Positions 10,814 to 21,959 of a DNA stretch of 64,000 nt are shown piece by piece (the stretch's first letter is position 1; each line of letters begins with the position of its first letter). Both the position numbers and the translations under genes were made by a program. The stretch lies in the NCBI GenBank assembly GCA_025504975.1, contig JANUWI010000003.1, positions 2,976,001 to 3,040,000 on the forward strand, written 5' to 3'. Below the pieces are notes generated by a model. It searched no databases and was not told where the DNA came from. It saw only the letters and a list, made by a program, of their open reading frames with translations. Origin of the DNA: Plenodomus lindquistii (lineage: Eukaryota > Ascomycota > Dothideomycetes > Pleosporales > Leptosphaeriaceae).

Positions 10814-10905
10814 GTCGGCAAACTCTTGTCCCAAGTTACTGAAAGTGGAGCTTACCTACCCAAGGCACCACGAGTGGAGGCCATGTTCTGGCATCTGTCA
10901 CAGCT
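10814..10905 (-). pseudogene. Relict copy of the exon 1/intron 1 junction of the secreted-protein gene
   Basis: About 90 bp match 6902-6990 of the secreted-protein gene in the same orientation. The match covers part of its first intron, the splice donor and the codons for the end of exon 1 (shared run AAGGCACCACGAGTGGAGGC). It carries substitutions and a short insertion next to the donor. Flanking sequence does not align, so only a fragment survives. It points to a former paralogue or a local partial duplication and is too short to encode anything. Confidence 0.7.
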
Positions 10906-11124
10906 CAATCTTTTGGGGAAAGTGATGACTAGGCATTAGACCGAGAATGTTCAGGTCTTAACATCAACGGAGAACTGGGCAGAACGTTATGGTCATCTAG
11001 CTGTAAAATGCGATGGCAACCGATAAACAATCAATCTGTACGTGGCGTCGTCGTGGCTGCGTATTGAGAGTCTATTTCCATGCTCTACAAGTAATGATGC
11101 TGATGAAAAGCCCACACTAGTTGT

Positions 11125-12177
11125 TCAGCCAGAACATGAAGGCTTTAGAAACTCCAAGATCTCACGATCCTGTGCCCCTTCAACAACTTCTCCGGGTTCG
11201 TTGCCCTCGCGCCTCCTCCATTTCTTCGCTATGATCTCCTTAAAAGCCCCAACAGTGACGGATCCTTCCCGGATGTCTGAACGCCACCCTTTGTCTGTCA
11301 TACCCAAGTCGCCTATCGGCTGAAGTACAGCGTCGAGATCAGGAGCAACGAAGACTACAGCCGTGGTCCTTCGGTCAGCTATAGGCCAAGTCTTGAAGAC
11401 GCGATGCTTTGCGGCTTTCACCACATCATTGCTCAATATGGCAGCACACCAGCCCCAGGAGATCACAGCGTCGACATTGGCTGGAACAGGTTTCCAGACA
11501 CCTTCAACCTCAAACTCCAATCCACCCACATCACCGTCCTGGAAAACAATGGTGTACGTGTTATAATCCCGATGTTCACCACACCTAGGTGCAGATGGTT
11601 CTGGGCACGGGAAATAGTCGATCAGGCGGAGGTGGTTGTTCGTGCCGTTGTGTATGAGCTCTAATTCCAAATCACTGATATTCGACGTAGCTCGTGTGAC
11701 GATCGGGAGGATTTCAGTCTCGATGTAGGTGTAGAAGCTAACAATCTCTTCAAAGTCTTCGCCAAGTGCCGCTACGAGGGTTGGATCTGTGTTGTGGATG
11801 GATTGCAGACGACTGATTGAGAGATCGATTGTCGTTTTCTGATCAATCTGCGGAGACGCGTCAGGAGCTAAGCAGGCGCTCTTGAAGACGCCTCGTTTGG
11901 GATATGTGGCATTGACTCGTGAGGCCAGTGAGGGATCTCCGTATAACCGCGCGAAGAGTTTCTGAATTGCTGCAATAGGTGGGCGTTTGGGTAGGTTGGA
12001 CACCAGTGCTACACCTGTGGTCCTAGCCGCTTGCGAGAGTTTGTGATACGCCTGTTCAGAAGTCACGGCCGTGAGGTCTATAGTATCGAATGTCTCGTCG
12101 TGCTGAGAGGAGACTGTACAGGCTGTCGATAGGCCTCCGACTGAAAGAGATGTTTGACACGATACTGCAGCTGTCAT
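11125..12177 (-). CDS. 2-oxoglutarate/Fe(II)-dependent dioxygenase, isopenicillin N synthase-like
   Basis: A single exon of 350 aa, the usual length of this family. The double-stranded beta-helix metal triad is visible: H202 and D204 in GEHRDYNTYTIVFQD, and H258 in AAKHRVFKTW. The 2-oxoglutarate anchor Arg is R270 in DRRTTAVVFVAP; the usual R-x-S is R-x-T here. An N-terminal non-haem dioxygenase N domain precedes it (IDLTAVTSEQAYHKLSQAARTTGVALVSNLP). Such enzymes hydroxylate or desaturate small molecules in the cytosol; the substrate is unknown. The gene stands alone, flanked on both sides by copies of a decayed repeat, so transfer or duplication of the locus is possible. Confidence 0.85.
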   Translation of the reverse strand: MTAAVSCQTSLSVGGLSTACTVSSQHDETFDTIDLTAVTSEQAYHKLSQAARTTGVALVSNLPKRPPIAAIQKLFARLYGDPSLASRVNATYPKRGVFKSACLAPDASPQIDQKTTIDLSISRLQSIHNTDPTLVAALGEDFEEIVSFYTYIETEILPIVTRATSNISDLELELIHNGTNNHLRLIDYFPCPEPSAPRCGEHRDYNTYTIVFQDGDVGGLEFEVEGVWKPVPANVDAVISWGWCAAILSNDVVKAAKHRVFKTWPIADRRTTAVVFVAPDLDAVLQPIGDLGMTDKGWRSDIREGSVTVGAFKEIIAKKWRRREGNEPGEVVEGAQDREILEFLKPSCSG

Positions 12178-12557
12178 TTTGGCTTTTCCTTGTATAAAGA
12201 CTGTGGACTAATAGGTGAGGGAATGGCAGAGAGAGTATTGTGTGAAGCGCGTAGAGGAGCACGACAATAATATAGTGCTTGGGAACATGACTACCCCTCA
12301 GTTCAATGATTCCGGATAGCTCGCCCATGATTACAATACTATTCGTGATTGGGTTGAAGTCATGCATCCTGGTGGGGACGTACATGAGTATCGGATTAAC
12401 TGCTAATAGCCTAAAACGCTAGTAGGGGAAGCCGATATCGAACATATTGCTGGGATCCAAAAGACAAAATGACGCAAGCTGCTGGGTTTCGTAAGTCGTG
12501 GATTGGTCGATACAGTCATTCGCACTTGCTTGCGTTTTATGACTACCAGCAGTCAAT
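12178..12557. other. Intergenic, upstream region of the dioxygenase gene
   Basis: 380 bp containing the dioxygenase promoter. A GTATAAAG string lies close to the start codon but reads on the plus strand. Nothing else seen. Confidence 0.35.
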
Positions 12558-13040
12558 ACGTAGATGTTGACTGCAGTTGACAAAGATGTGGATATACACG
12601 ATAGTATACAGTATCTAGACACATCGGATTGATTGGATCCTTGCTAGTCTCCGTATTTTATCGAGGAGAGATCGAGCCATTGGAGTATTAGGACTGCGCA
12701 GATCGCCTTTCACTGTTGGTACGCTCTTCTTCGGTACAATACAGAGACTAGCAAGGTCCGGTTCAAGCTAACTAATATCCTGTTTGAGGCGCGAGAAGGG
12801 TATTTCTTGGCTCGGTCTAGACTACCCTGTTGTTCAAGCTGGATCAGTTGCGTAAACTACCTGTCAAAGGCATAATGCTCATCCTGGGCGATAGTAACGC
12901 TCAGCGCCGCCATGCACGTTGTTTAAAACTTTAGCTCAGCCATTCATGCTACTACGGCAGCATAGTTAAGACGTGTTCATACTCAGACCAAGTCACTCGC
13001 TTTGGGACGCGTTCTAAGATGCAGTATGCACATTGGCAGC
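12558..13040 (+). repeat. Diverged segmental repeat, copy B
   Basis: This is a direct repeat of copy A at 10047-10626. Block 1 is at about 12560, block 2 from about 12790 (GAGAAGGGTATTTCTTGGCTC) and block 3 from about 12900 (CTCAGCGCCGCCATGCA). Relative to copy A it has about 185 extra bp between blocks 1 and 2 and lacks the 270 bp between blocks 2 and 3. The dioxygenase gene lies between the two copies. Confidence 0.7.
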
Positions 13041-13259
13041 TCTATAATTGAGTGTCTGTTTCATCGCTAGGTTCTCAGAAAGTACATGTGCTGAAATCAA
13101 ACGAAGCCGCGACCTCGTGACGAGACCCGTATATTTTGAGAGTGTATAAGTAAAACCTCAAAATAGACACCAAAAAGAAAACACCTCTCATGCACGCGAA
13201 CAAATGTATTCACTCCTCGAATCTAAACCGTACGCTAGTTTGCCCGCCCACCAGCCATT

Positions 13260-15834
13260 CTACCTCACATCTTCACTTCTCCCAAACCCCCTGAACCCAC
13301 CGACGTCGCGTCTAAAGAACTTTCCAATATTCTTCAAATTGCTTTCCAAATTGGCCTTCGCATCGGCAGCGGCGCCTTCCGCGGTCCCGCCAGCGCCACC
13401 ACTACCACCAGAAGCAGAAGGCAGCAATCCTGCGCCTGGCGCAGGACTTCCAAACCGGTCTACTCCATCCCTCGCCGCGTTGACTAGCATGTTACCCAAT
13501 CCTGCTGCATCGAATCTTCCGCCAACACCCAAGTTTGGTGTCATGACACTGCCTGCATTGCCCAGGCTACCGATGCCACCGCCATGTACAGCACCAATCT
13601 GCAGCGGTGTGAGAAGCGGCGAGTTGGCTACGAGATTCTCGTGATTCGGGCTTGCGCGGAAGGCAGAGAAGAGGTCGAGAAGTTGGGTTTGCTCGGCCTT
13701 GCGGATGCCCTTGAGTTCTAGGATTTTGCGGAAGTTGGTGTCGGATTTGTCGGCGATGTGGATGAGGTAGGCTTGTACGAGGGCTTCGGGCGGTGAAGGG
13801 CGGACTTGGAGCGTTTTGAGAAGGGGATCGATTTTGGACATGCTCAGGGTTACGCGTTTGATGTAGCTGAAGGACTTGTTAGTAGGCTCATGATTCACGG
13901 TGAGAAGCGCTGTCTTACCTGGCTGGCGGTGCTATGCCCGGCTCGTCATTGAGCGTAGGCAGTTCCAAGAACCCTTTCTTCAGGACGTAGGAGTCGAGCA
14001 GCATTTGCTCCGCTCCAGCTTCGGATATAGGCTTGCACTGGACAATGTTTCCAATGTACGTAGACGCCATCAGGTCCACTAAATTATCGCAGAAGGCCCG
14101 CGCGTACTGATGCTTGTGCAGATACTTCAGAATCTGGCCAGCAGTCTCCTTCACATTGCGGAGAAGTTCCGCAACATATGTACTTTGATCGCCGACGCTT
14201 TCGAGCTTCGCCCACGGCGTATTGCGCATTTCCCGCCAGCTGGGCTCACATGCAAGTTCAACTTTGCGTACCAACATGCGCACCGCTGCACTCGCGATGC
14301 CCATGAAGACATCAGCTTGACTTTGGAGATCGACTTTTGCCTTGAACTCCTCATCAATGCGACCCTTGATCTTCTCCTCCAGCTGGTTGCAGGTAGTGTA
14401 GCAGTAATCTGCGGTATTGAGAATCAGGATTGCGTCCTCAACTGATGGGCCTTGAGCCCCCGATCTCTCGCTCAGCGAGTAGTATAGCACTTGCTGACCG
14501 TAATGATCAAGATATTTTGCAAAGGTGGTAGACAGCTCAAGCAGCCTGGCGCCTGTTGACAGCTTGGCGCATTGGCCTAGGGTCAGGCGGTAGAAATTGA
14601 ACAATTCGGTGGATGAAGGGATGACGGCTTGATGCGAAAAGTCTTCTTCTGTGTTCCTCAATGGCTGCTGCCGATACTTTGGCATCAAAGTAGCGAGTTG
14701 TTTGTCCTGTGATTCTACCCAGAGGCTCATGTAAGGCTCGAAAGCCTCTGAGATGGCCTGGCTGAAGCCATGTGCGCGGTCGTCTTTGGAGGCCATCGTA
14801 TCAATGGAGGAGCGGGATTCGTTCGAAAACCTTCGTTCCAGACTTTGCTCAAAGTTGAGTGTCTCTTGCAGACAGTTCAGTAAGAGGTCGACGTCCAGAG
14901 TATGACCATCTCCCCTTTGCACGGACTTGCGCAGGATGCCTTTGAAGTCTTCCCTTGTGCCTTCACAAAAGGAGTTGGCTAGCTGCTCATTGACCCGCCA
15001 GTACGATGGGAAAATGGACGCATGTTCAACGTCATACGTCTTCAGCATTCTGTTGAACCACGAATAACGCCGTGCTATGTTATCCAGAGAGCCGGCTTCG
15101 TCGTTGCCGCGGAAGACCTGGCGATACTCTCGCAGCTGCGTGTTGCAGTACCAATTGACCAGCCTTATCCGTGCATGTTCTCCGAGCGCATCGATGACCA
15201 AACATGCCTCTGCGAGCATGGCTTTACGCTGTGCAGTCTCGCCCTTGGCGAATGTGACCTCAAAGTCCTCGCAGACCTGCTCCAGAAGCTCGCCTTGGAC
15301 ATCGGCCACGTTGCGACTAAGAGTTGCAATCTGGTCGATGGAGCGATAGCTCTTGAAGTGCGCCACCAGCTGTATCACTGCCTGCAGCAACTGGGCGCAC
15401 TCTTTGTACTGGCGCGACTTGCTCAGGCTCCGTAGTTGTTCGTATGCCGTCGTCAACATCTGCAGACGCTTCAGCGCCGTCATAGAAAGCGTGAGGTTTT
15501 TCTTGGTGCTGTCCAGGCGTTTGATATCGGCCGTCATCTCGGTGATGGTCTGCTCCGTCTGCATGGCGCGCTCCCGCACGCTCTCGATCTTGTTGAACAG
15601 GTCGGCCAGCTCTGCCTTGGCAGCCTGGATGCGCTGCACGCTGTCGGCATCAGAGGCAGACTGCGAGGCGACCACCTCTGCGATGTCCTCGTCGAGATCA
15701 TCCTGGTAGCTGCGGAGCGCGTCGGAGGTGGCAGAGACGGAGGCGAGGGCGGCGGGGTGGGCGAAGATGGCATTCAGGTGGTCGATGGGGTTGTATTCAG
15801 CTGCGTTGAGCGTCAGCGCCGGCTCCATGCCCAT
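13260..15834 (-). CDS. VPS53: Vacuolar protein sorting-associated protein 53 (GARP complex subunit)
   Basis: Two exons, 15834-13919 and 13866-13260, flank a 52-bp GT-AG intron containing CTAAC; the product is 840 aa. The start is set at the ATG at 15834; the frame runs three codons further only through a GTG. The N-terminus NPIDHLNAIFAHP, the long N-terminal coiled coil (about residues 45-130) and the helical body match the Vps53 N-terminal domain. Exon 2 gives the conserved YIKRVTLSMSKIDPLLKTLQ segment and then a Gly/Ala-rich tail. Vps53 forms the GARP tether with Vps51, Vps52 and Vps54, which captures endosome-derived vesicles at the trans-Golgi network. Length and domain order are normal. 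Confidence 0.92.
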
Positions 15835-16316
15835 GTCTGTCACCGCGCCGGCGTACTAGATTCGAGCGTCGTAGAAGGTGCAGGCATGAGGGTCGAGAGA
15901 TGCCCGCATCAACCCACGCGCAGTTGCGATGCGCGGCTGTGGCAATGAGGCGGTGTTGCAGTGCGTGCTTTGTCGGCCATGTACAGTCGTCGACCGCAAG
16001 TCTTCAGCTATCGACTGCAGAAATCTGGCCAGATGTCACTTCTCTGCGATGTATGACGTTCACGCCTCACGATCAGACACGACTGCACGCATGTTGAATC
16101 CAGGGTCTACTCTCTCAGATGGGGCCCAAGCGCCGCGCTAATGGAGTTGACCAGGCACAAAGACATGCCATATTGATGGCTCGAGGAAACGGTGGAAATC
16201 ATGGCTGAGAACTCATTTTCGGTGATGGATTCCATGATATGCTATGCCGCTATGCTGCGCTGCTATGCCAAAATTCACTTTCAAGCCTCTCCACTGCCTG
16301 GTCCCTCCGGCGAGGC
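15835..16316. other. Intergenic, VPS53 promoter and chitinase 3' flank
   Basis: 482 bp between VPS53 and the stop of the chitinase gene, both on the minus strand. Short open frames here look like chance. No distinctive motif. Confidence 0.35.
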
Positions 16317-17606
16317 CTACTGAGGGAACAGACCCAGAAAGCCATTGTAGACCAGACTACGGTCTTTTTGATGAATCGAGCTTGCATCGCCTGTTCCAGT
16401 CCAGTAGAACAGCCCCCCTAGTCCATTTTGTCGAACGTAGTGTGCCTTCATACGAACGGTATAAGGGGTATCATATGTGACAAATCCACCGTCGCCGCCC
16501 ACACAGTACGCCGCGCCCAGCTGCTGGTCAACATGCTCTTCCGCTCCGGGACGTGGAAGGTCCCGGTATTCGAATGTACCCTCTTCGCCAGCTTGGCCTT
16601 TGAAGGAATGGCCAACCCCACGTGTCCCGGTGAATGATCGACCATATGCGGGGACTCCCATTACGATTTTATGTGGCGGTACCCCCTGGCGCATTAGGTA
16701 TGAGACAGCTGAGTGGCAAGATATAGCAGCTTCAGGACTGTGTGGAACTTGTGGCGTAAACAGCTGTGCCTGGTGGCCAGTCTTGGGGACCCACGGGCCA
16801 GAGTAGTCGTATGCCATTAGGTTGATCATGTCTAGGTAGTGTGCGGCGTACCCCAGATTGATATGTTGAAGGGCCCATTCACCGGCAGGAAGAGCCGAGG
16901 AAAGCGTGTATTGAGGTGCGGGTAAATATTGTCGCAATGTAGCCAGCAAAGCAATGTAGTCCTGGCCCTGACTAGAGTCTGCAGGATGCTCCCAGTCGAC
17001 TGTGGGGCAGATTAGCGATATAAATGCAGCATAATATGCAAGACATGCTCACTGTCAATTCCATCGATCCCAAATTGCTGCACCAGCTGTAATGATGATT
17101 GAGCAAATCGTTCGCGACAGCCTGGATCCCGAGCAACGGCAGCGAAAGGCTCACTACCTTTCCCGCCACCACCAACCGAAAGAACCACTCGAAGCTTGGT
17201 GTATTTCTTCTTCAGCAAAGCAAAAGAATTTAGACACCCTTTTGTAGCAGGAATGTCGTCAGCACCAGCTACCTCAATTTGAGCATCGGCCCACTCGTCA
17301 CTGAGCTTTGCACATTATTAGTTCAAGTCAGTGTTCAGGTGTAATCGTACGTACGTAAACGGTTCCATCATCTTTCACCCTGCCATTGAGTCAGCCACTG
17401 CTTAGGCGAGCTTCGTAGCTATATGTAACTTACCAGGCAAACGCATAGAAAACGTGCGAGATGACGTCGTAGTTTAAGGAAACTGGGGGCTGATCGCGAT
17501 AGATCCGCCAGTTGGGATAGTAGACGCCGTTCCAATACATAGCTTCAGGTGGTGTTGAGAAGTCGGTGTTGAAGCTGTGGTGGGAGAAGAGGTATTCTCG
17601 GCTCAT
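16317..17606 (-). CDS. GH18 chitinase, class V-like, without signal peptide
   Basis: Four exons: 17606-17434, 17379-17355 (a 25-nt micro-exon), 17305-17053 and 16999-16317. The GT-AG introns are 54, 49 and 53 bp and the phases agree; the product is 377 aa. GH18 signatures are all visible: the Tyr of WNGVYYPNWRIY on strand 1, the SxGG motif in VVLSVGGGGKGS, the catalytic DGIDIDWEHP split by intron 3, MAYDYSGPW on strand 6, and the substrate-binding Trp in GGLFYWTGTGD on strand 8. The complete DxxDxDxE motif means the enzyme should hydrolyse chitin by substrate-assisted catalysis. The N-terminus (MSREYLFSHHSF) has no signal peptide, as in ChiB-type fungal chitinases used in autolysis and recycling. 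A missed upstream exon cannot be excluded. Confidence 0.88.
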
Positions 17607-19142
17607 GGTCGGCTGTCAACTGACTAGCTTAGCTGCGTCTCTGGGCCTGTCACCTCTGGGGTATAAAGGAAGCTTTGGAGCCGATATCCGGCTCTTGATG
17701 GATTTGTGCTGTGATGGTTCTTGTTCGACTGGACTCAATTGGATCACATTCTTAACTACCGAGTAGGCAGCCAAGTATATGTTCGCTAAATATATACTTC
17801 TAGCGGGAGGCTTGTCACACTGCAGCCATCGCTTTAACGTCCCGTAGTATTATATGAGCTTGAAAAAATCGAGAAGAGTCGTACGCTTGGTTCGGTAGCT
17901 CGTAGAGATGAAGTAGACTCGAAGACAGTCTCTTCAAACGCGAAGGCGAAGAGGTCTATATTTATCCAAGCCACCATTTTCGATGACCACTCTGAAGGCT
18001 AATAGACTGCGCGATCTTCTTGCATTAGGAAATACCTCCCGTGCGGGACTTCCCATAGTTGCTGCGCTAGCCAGACAAAATACCTCAGACGTTGACAGGC
18101 TTCGTTGTGAGATCTCGCTCAATGATCGACAGATTTGAAATCCTCATGAGATGCGCAGGGGTTTTGCAAACGTCTGCGACGCATACATTCAACAATGAGA
18201 ATGGGGCACATTGGCTGCGCCACGACCTAGACATACTCAGACTAACGAAAGAATCGATTCCATAGGCTAATGCTCGTCCGACGTGACGTAGTTGTAGGTT
18301 TTTTTCTTCGAAGGCCCAATGGTAGAGGAGGCATGTACTAGAATGTGAGTATACTCGGCTCTGCGCGTGGACATGCTACTGAAAATTGTGAGCTGCACTC
18401 GTCGCACTCCATATACTGAACGGGAACTAGAAACTTAATCACGGACAGAGATCGGTAATGCGAACGGGAGGGCGGGAGATGGCGCAACTTCTGCGAGGCG
18501 AAGATTGGTAGAAAAGCCGCGAATTCGGTGTGGAGTCCAAGCACTAAAAGCCGACGACTCCACATGTGCAGAGACGAAAGCTGAGTGGCCAGTCTGAAGA
18601 CTCCTCATACTCCGGGTAGAGCACAGCGTGCTGACGAGCCATCGACAGCGATATTGCAAATGAGCAGCATGATTTCGTCCCAAAGTGTTATACAGACTGT
18701 CTTCATCGAGCCAGCGGCACGTACGGAATGCACATGCAGCAGGAAATTAATCAAGTAAGACGGCTTTCGTAGCCCTGGCGCAAGCAGGGATCGATGTGCT
18801 GCATGGAAAAGTGGGTGCTGTGGGAAGATCGCTGGACTGAGGTGTGTCCAAGGTACGTACGCTAACAAGCTAGCACGTCACGTGTGGGAAGCTAGTCGCG
18901 ATCGCGTTCACCCGTCTGCTAGGCACTGAGGCTTGGGTCGCTGCTCAACACCAACGCGCCCTTGTCCCACTTCCAGTCGCATGTAATTTGTCGCTAGGCA
19001 GCATCAGCAGTACTAAACGTGACGCTTAGCAGCCTCTACACTCGCTCTGACTTCTCACAGTGTTGGGAAGGCATCTCTTTGATTGATACTGAGTGTATTG
19101 GACGCGTGGTCCAGATCATCGAGCGCAGTACTTCGCTATATC
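17607..19142. other. Intergenic between divergent chitinase and YTH1 genes
   Basis: About 1.5 kb between two divergent starts. Open frames here (for example minus-strand frames around 18.3-18.9 kb) show no recognisable domain or codon pattern. Both promoters must lie here; no other element was seen. Confidence 0.35.
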
Positions 19143-19967
19143 ATGGCCGAGGTCATGACACCAGTAGCTGCGGAGGCGCCAAGTCAGCCGGAGGAGCAGC
19201 CTGGACTAACCACATATACCTTCAAATTCAGCGACTTTCTGCGGCGTGAATACCGCTTTGGCTTGAGTCCTGATCGCCCAACATGTAAAGCTTTCATGCA
19301 GGGCCATTGTCCAGACGGCAACCGGTGCCCAAACAAACACCATGTTACATCTTCCTACAACAAGTGTGTACAACCATCCGCTGCAGCTTCTGAGAATCCC
19401 TTGAGCTAACACATGCAACACAGTCTCGTGTGCAAGCATTGGCTCAGAGGTCTCTGCAAAAAAGGCGATACCTGCGAATTCCTCCACGAGTACAATCTGC
19501 GGCGAATGCCCGAGTGCTCCTACTACGCGCGAACGCAGACATGCTCGAACGGCGACGATTGCCTCTACCTCCACATCGATCCCGAAGCAAAACGGCCAGC
19601 ATGCCCACACTACGATCGCGGCTTCTGCCCCCTGGGACCGCACTGCGCTCTCAAACACAACAAGAAGGACAAGATATGCCCGTTCTACCTGTGTGGTTTC
19701 TGCCCCGAAGGTAAAGGGTGTAAATACGGAGCGCATCCAAGGTTTCCAAATGACCTTAAGAAGCCAGACGTACGCGTTGAGAAGAGCCCAGAGGAGCTAG
19801 AGGCAGAAAAGATGGAGCGGGAGCGGGAGATGATGCGCAGAGAAGAGGAGGACAGGGAACGAGACGAGAGGAACGGTCACCAGGGTGGTCGAGGCTTTAG
19901 AGGCAATTGGGACCACAAGAAGCGTGGACGTGGTAGAGGCAGAGGGCGAGGACGAGGAAACTACTGA
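19143..19967 (+). CDS. YTH1: mRNA 3'-end-processing protein YTH1 (CPSF30 homologue)
   Basis: Two exons, 19143-19363 and 19424-19967, flank a 60-bp GT-AG intron that splits the Asn codon in SYNNLVCKHW; the product is 254 aa. Five CCCH zinc fingers are visible, the first with C48, C56, C62 and H66. The second ([19 protein letters not shown]) is nearly invariant across eukaryotes, and fingers 3-5 follow at regular spacing. The C-terminal part is a charged Glu/Arg helix followed by an RGRGRG tail. There is no CCHC knuckle, as in yeast Yth1. The protein recognises the AAUAAA-type signal RNA within the nuclear cleavage and polyadenylation factor. The ATG at 19143 is chosen because the conserved protein begins shortly after it. 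Confidence 0.93.
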
Positions 19968-21959
19968 TCATGATCGGCGCTCCCGCGAAAGCTCGATGTC
20001 TTACGAACGTGATTGCTCGTTGCAACTTACATTACAAGGCACGACGCTAGAAGGCAGATTCACGCTCGGCACTACGAGGCAACTCGTACTGATTGAGTCC
20101 ACATCTCCCTCAAAAACAATAGCGTCTGGACCTATATCTCAGTGAGGGTGTAACAGAGACACACAAAACTAATACTATTTCCTTTCTACTACCTGTAACG
20201 AATACAGGGAGGCTCTAAGGAGTTTGTATTGAGGCCAGGTGTATTGTCTTGACTGCGGTGCACAGTGCTCTGCCCTTGAGGCTCCATAGGAACGAGCTTC
20301 TTCTCTAGGCTAACAACTGCGACCAAGAGTAGGATCGAACGCGCAGAGTGTGATTGGCGACTTCCTGTGGATAGTTGAACCACCAAACGTTTTCTCTGGT
20401 GGCTCGATGGCTTATAGACGGTCCGGATCCATCCCTGAGAATGGCAACAGAACGATAATTGAACAGGCGCCCAATGTCACCTGTACATCTGGTGATGTGG
20501 CGAAAGAATGCAGTACAGGAGGGCTAGGCGATCTCCTGATGTACTCAGGCTCAAAGCCAGATTATAGTGCAGAAGTTTCAGGTACGATACAGAATATCGA
20601 TGACAGATCATCATGAACCTCAACATTGCAATTAGCTGTGTGTGGAATCGACAGTGCATATATCTGCTAACGTGTCTCAAAGTTGTAGTTGGGCTATCTC
20701 CACTCATGTGCACCGCTCTGCAGTCTACTAAGCAGCGAGGAGAATAGAAGCAGACGTAATATTACTAGACTGTACATTCGAAAGCTTCGATGCTTGATAT
20801 ATGTAGTAGTAAGGAGGCGGCAGAGTAGTACAGGGCCAAAAGTATTCAATTGAATTCGTACGTGGGATACATGATTAGCATTTTGTACCCTTGGTACTTG
20901 TGGTTAGACTACGCTCATACCCGTGTGAAGCGTTTGTGGGTATGGGCCTCGATAGGAATGAGTTCCTCCGTACCCAACGAGGAAGGTGCGAAGCTCTTTG
21001 GGTTCCTCGAGCAGACCCCACCAGTACGTCCCGACCACCACATCCCCTTTCCTGTACCCTTTATTTCACTCCATCAAGCGCGTGTTTTACGTTCTCGAGA
21101 TCTCTCTACCATCATCGAACAGGGTTGACAAACGCCGGAGGCGAACCACAGTCGCTGCCCCTCGAGCGATCTCTTGCAAGCAAGTTAAAATTCTGCCTCG
21201 GAAGCATCTACGGAACTCGATTCCCGAGTCGAGGTATCCTACGACGGCTTGAGTGTTATGATAGGTCAGATGGGACCTATCGTAGCCGGCCACGAGCGTT
21301 GGCCGCGGCAACAGCTGACCCTCGTTCATCCCTAGGCGGCGCTTCGACCCAGGTTTATATCCGAGTGCATACTGTGCCACAGTTTCTTGACTGGTGGTGT
21401 GGTGGAAGCGGTCCGTAAGCCTCCCGAATGTCAGAGGAATTCAAAGCAGAGTGTGCTACCATATCGCCGCCACACCCGAGTGCTTTGGCTGCATTCCATC
21501 CAGCGCCTGCCCCCACACCTTCTCGAAGATGACAGCATATCCCAACACGAATTTTGCGATTGTCCACATATGTTCACGCTGTAGGCGCGAGTCATACACC
21601 CCTCGAGTTATGCTTCCAAACATACCATACATACCTAGCATGTCTGAGTTGACTCTGGGACCTCAATCTGTCTACTTGTCAGCGAATGGATTTTAGACGC
21701 AGGCTTAAGCGCCATGGATCTGATACTGTGCGTATTGAAGCGTACTCCTATAATGTCAGTCAACTGTTCTCAAATGGTCCAAATATCGTCGCTCCATTCT
21801 CTCAACCGATACTCTCTCTCTAAGACCGAAGTTTCATGTACCCTAAGAGCACCACAAACCACAATACAGAGCAGCTAAGAGGTCTTGTTTTGAGGCAGAC
21901 AGAGCTTGAACTTCCTTTCCGCAGCCTTGCCTCCTCACAGATCGACATATCAAGTCCCG
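19968..21959. other. Intergenic, no supportable gene
   Basis: About 2 kb of mixed composition. Overlapping open frames at 20.9-21.4 kb have no recognisable motif and conflict with each other. A short hairpin (GATAGGTC/GACCTATC, 6-nt loop) sits at about 21,258. The last part holds the promoter of the DUF6594 gene. Confidence 0.35.

Noticed and set aside
20270..20350. Possible tRNA because of a GTTCGATCC string on the minus strand
   Set aside because: No acceptor, D-arm or anticodon stem can be folded around it.
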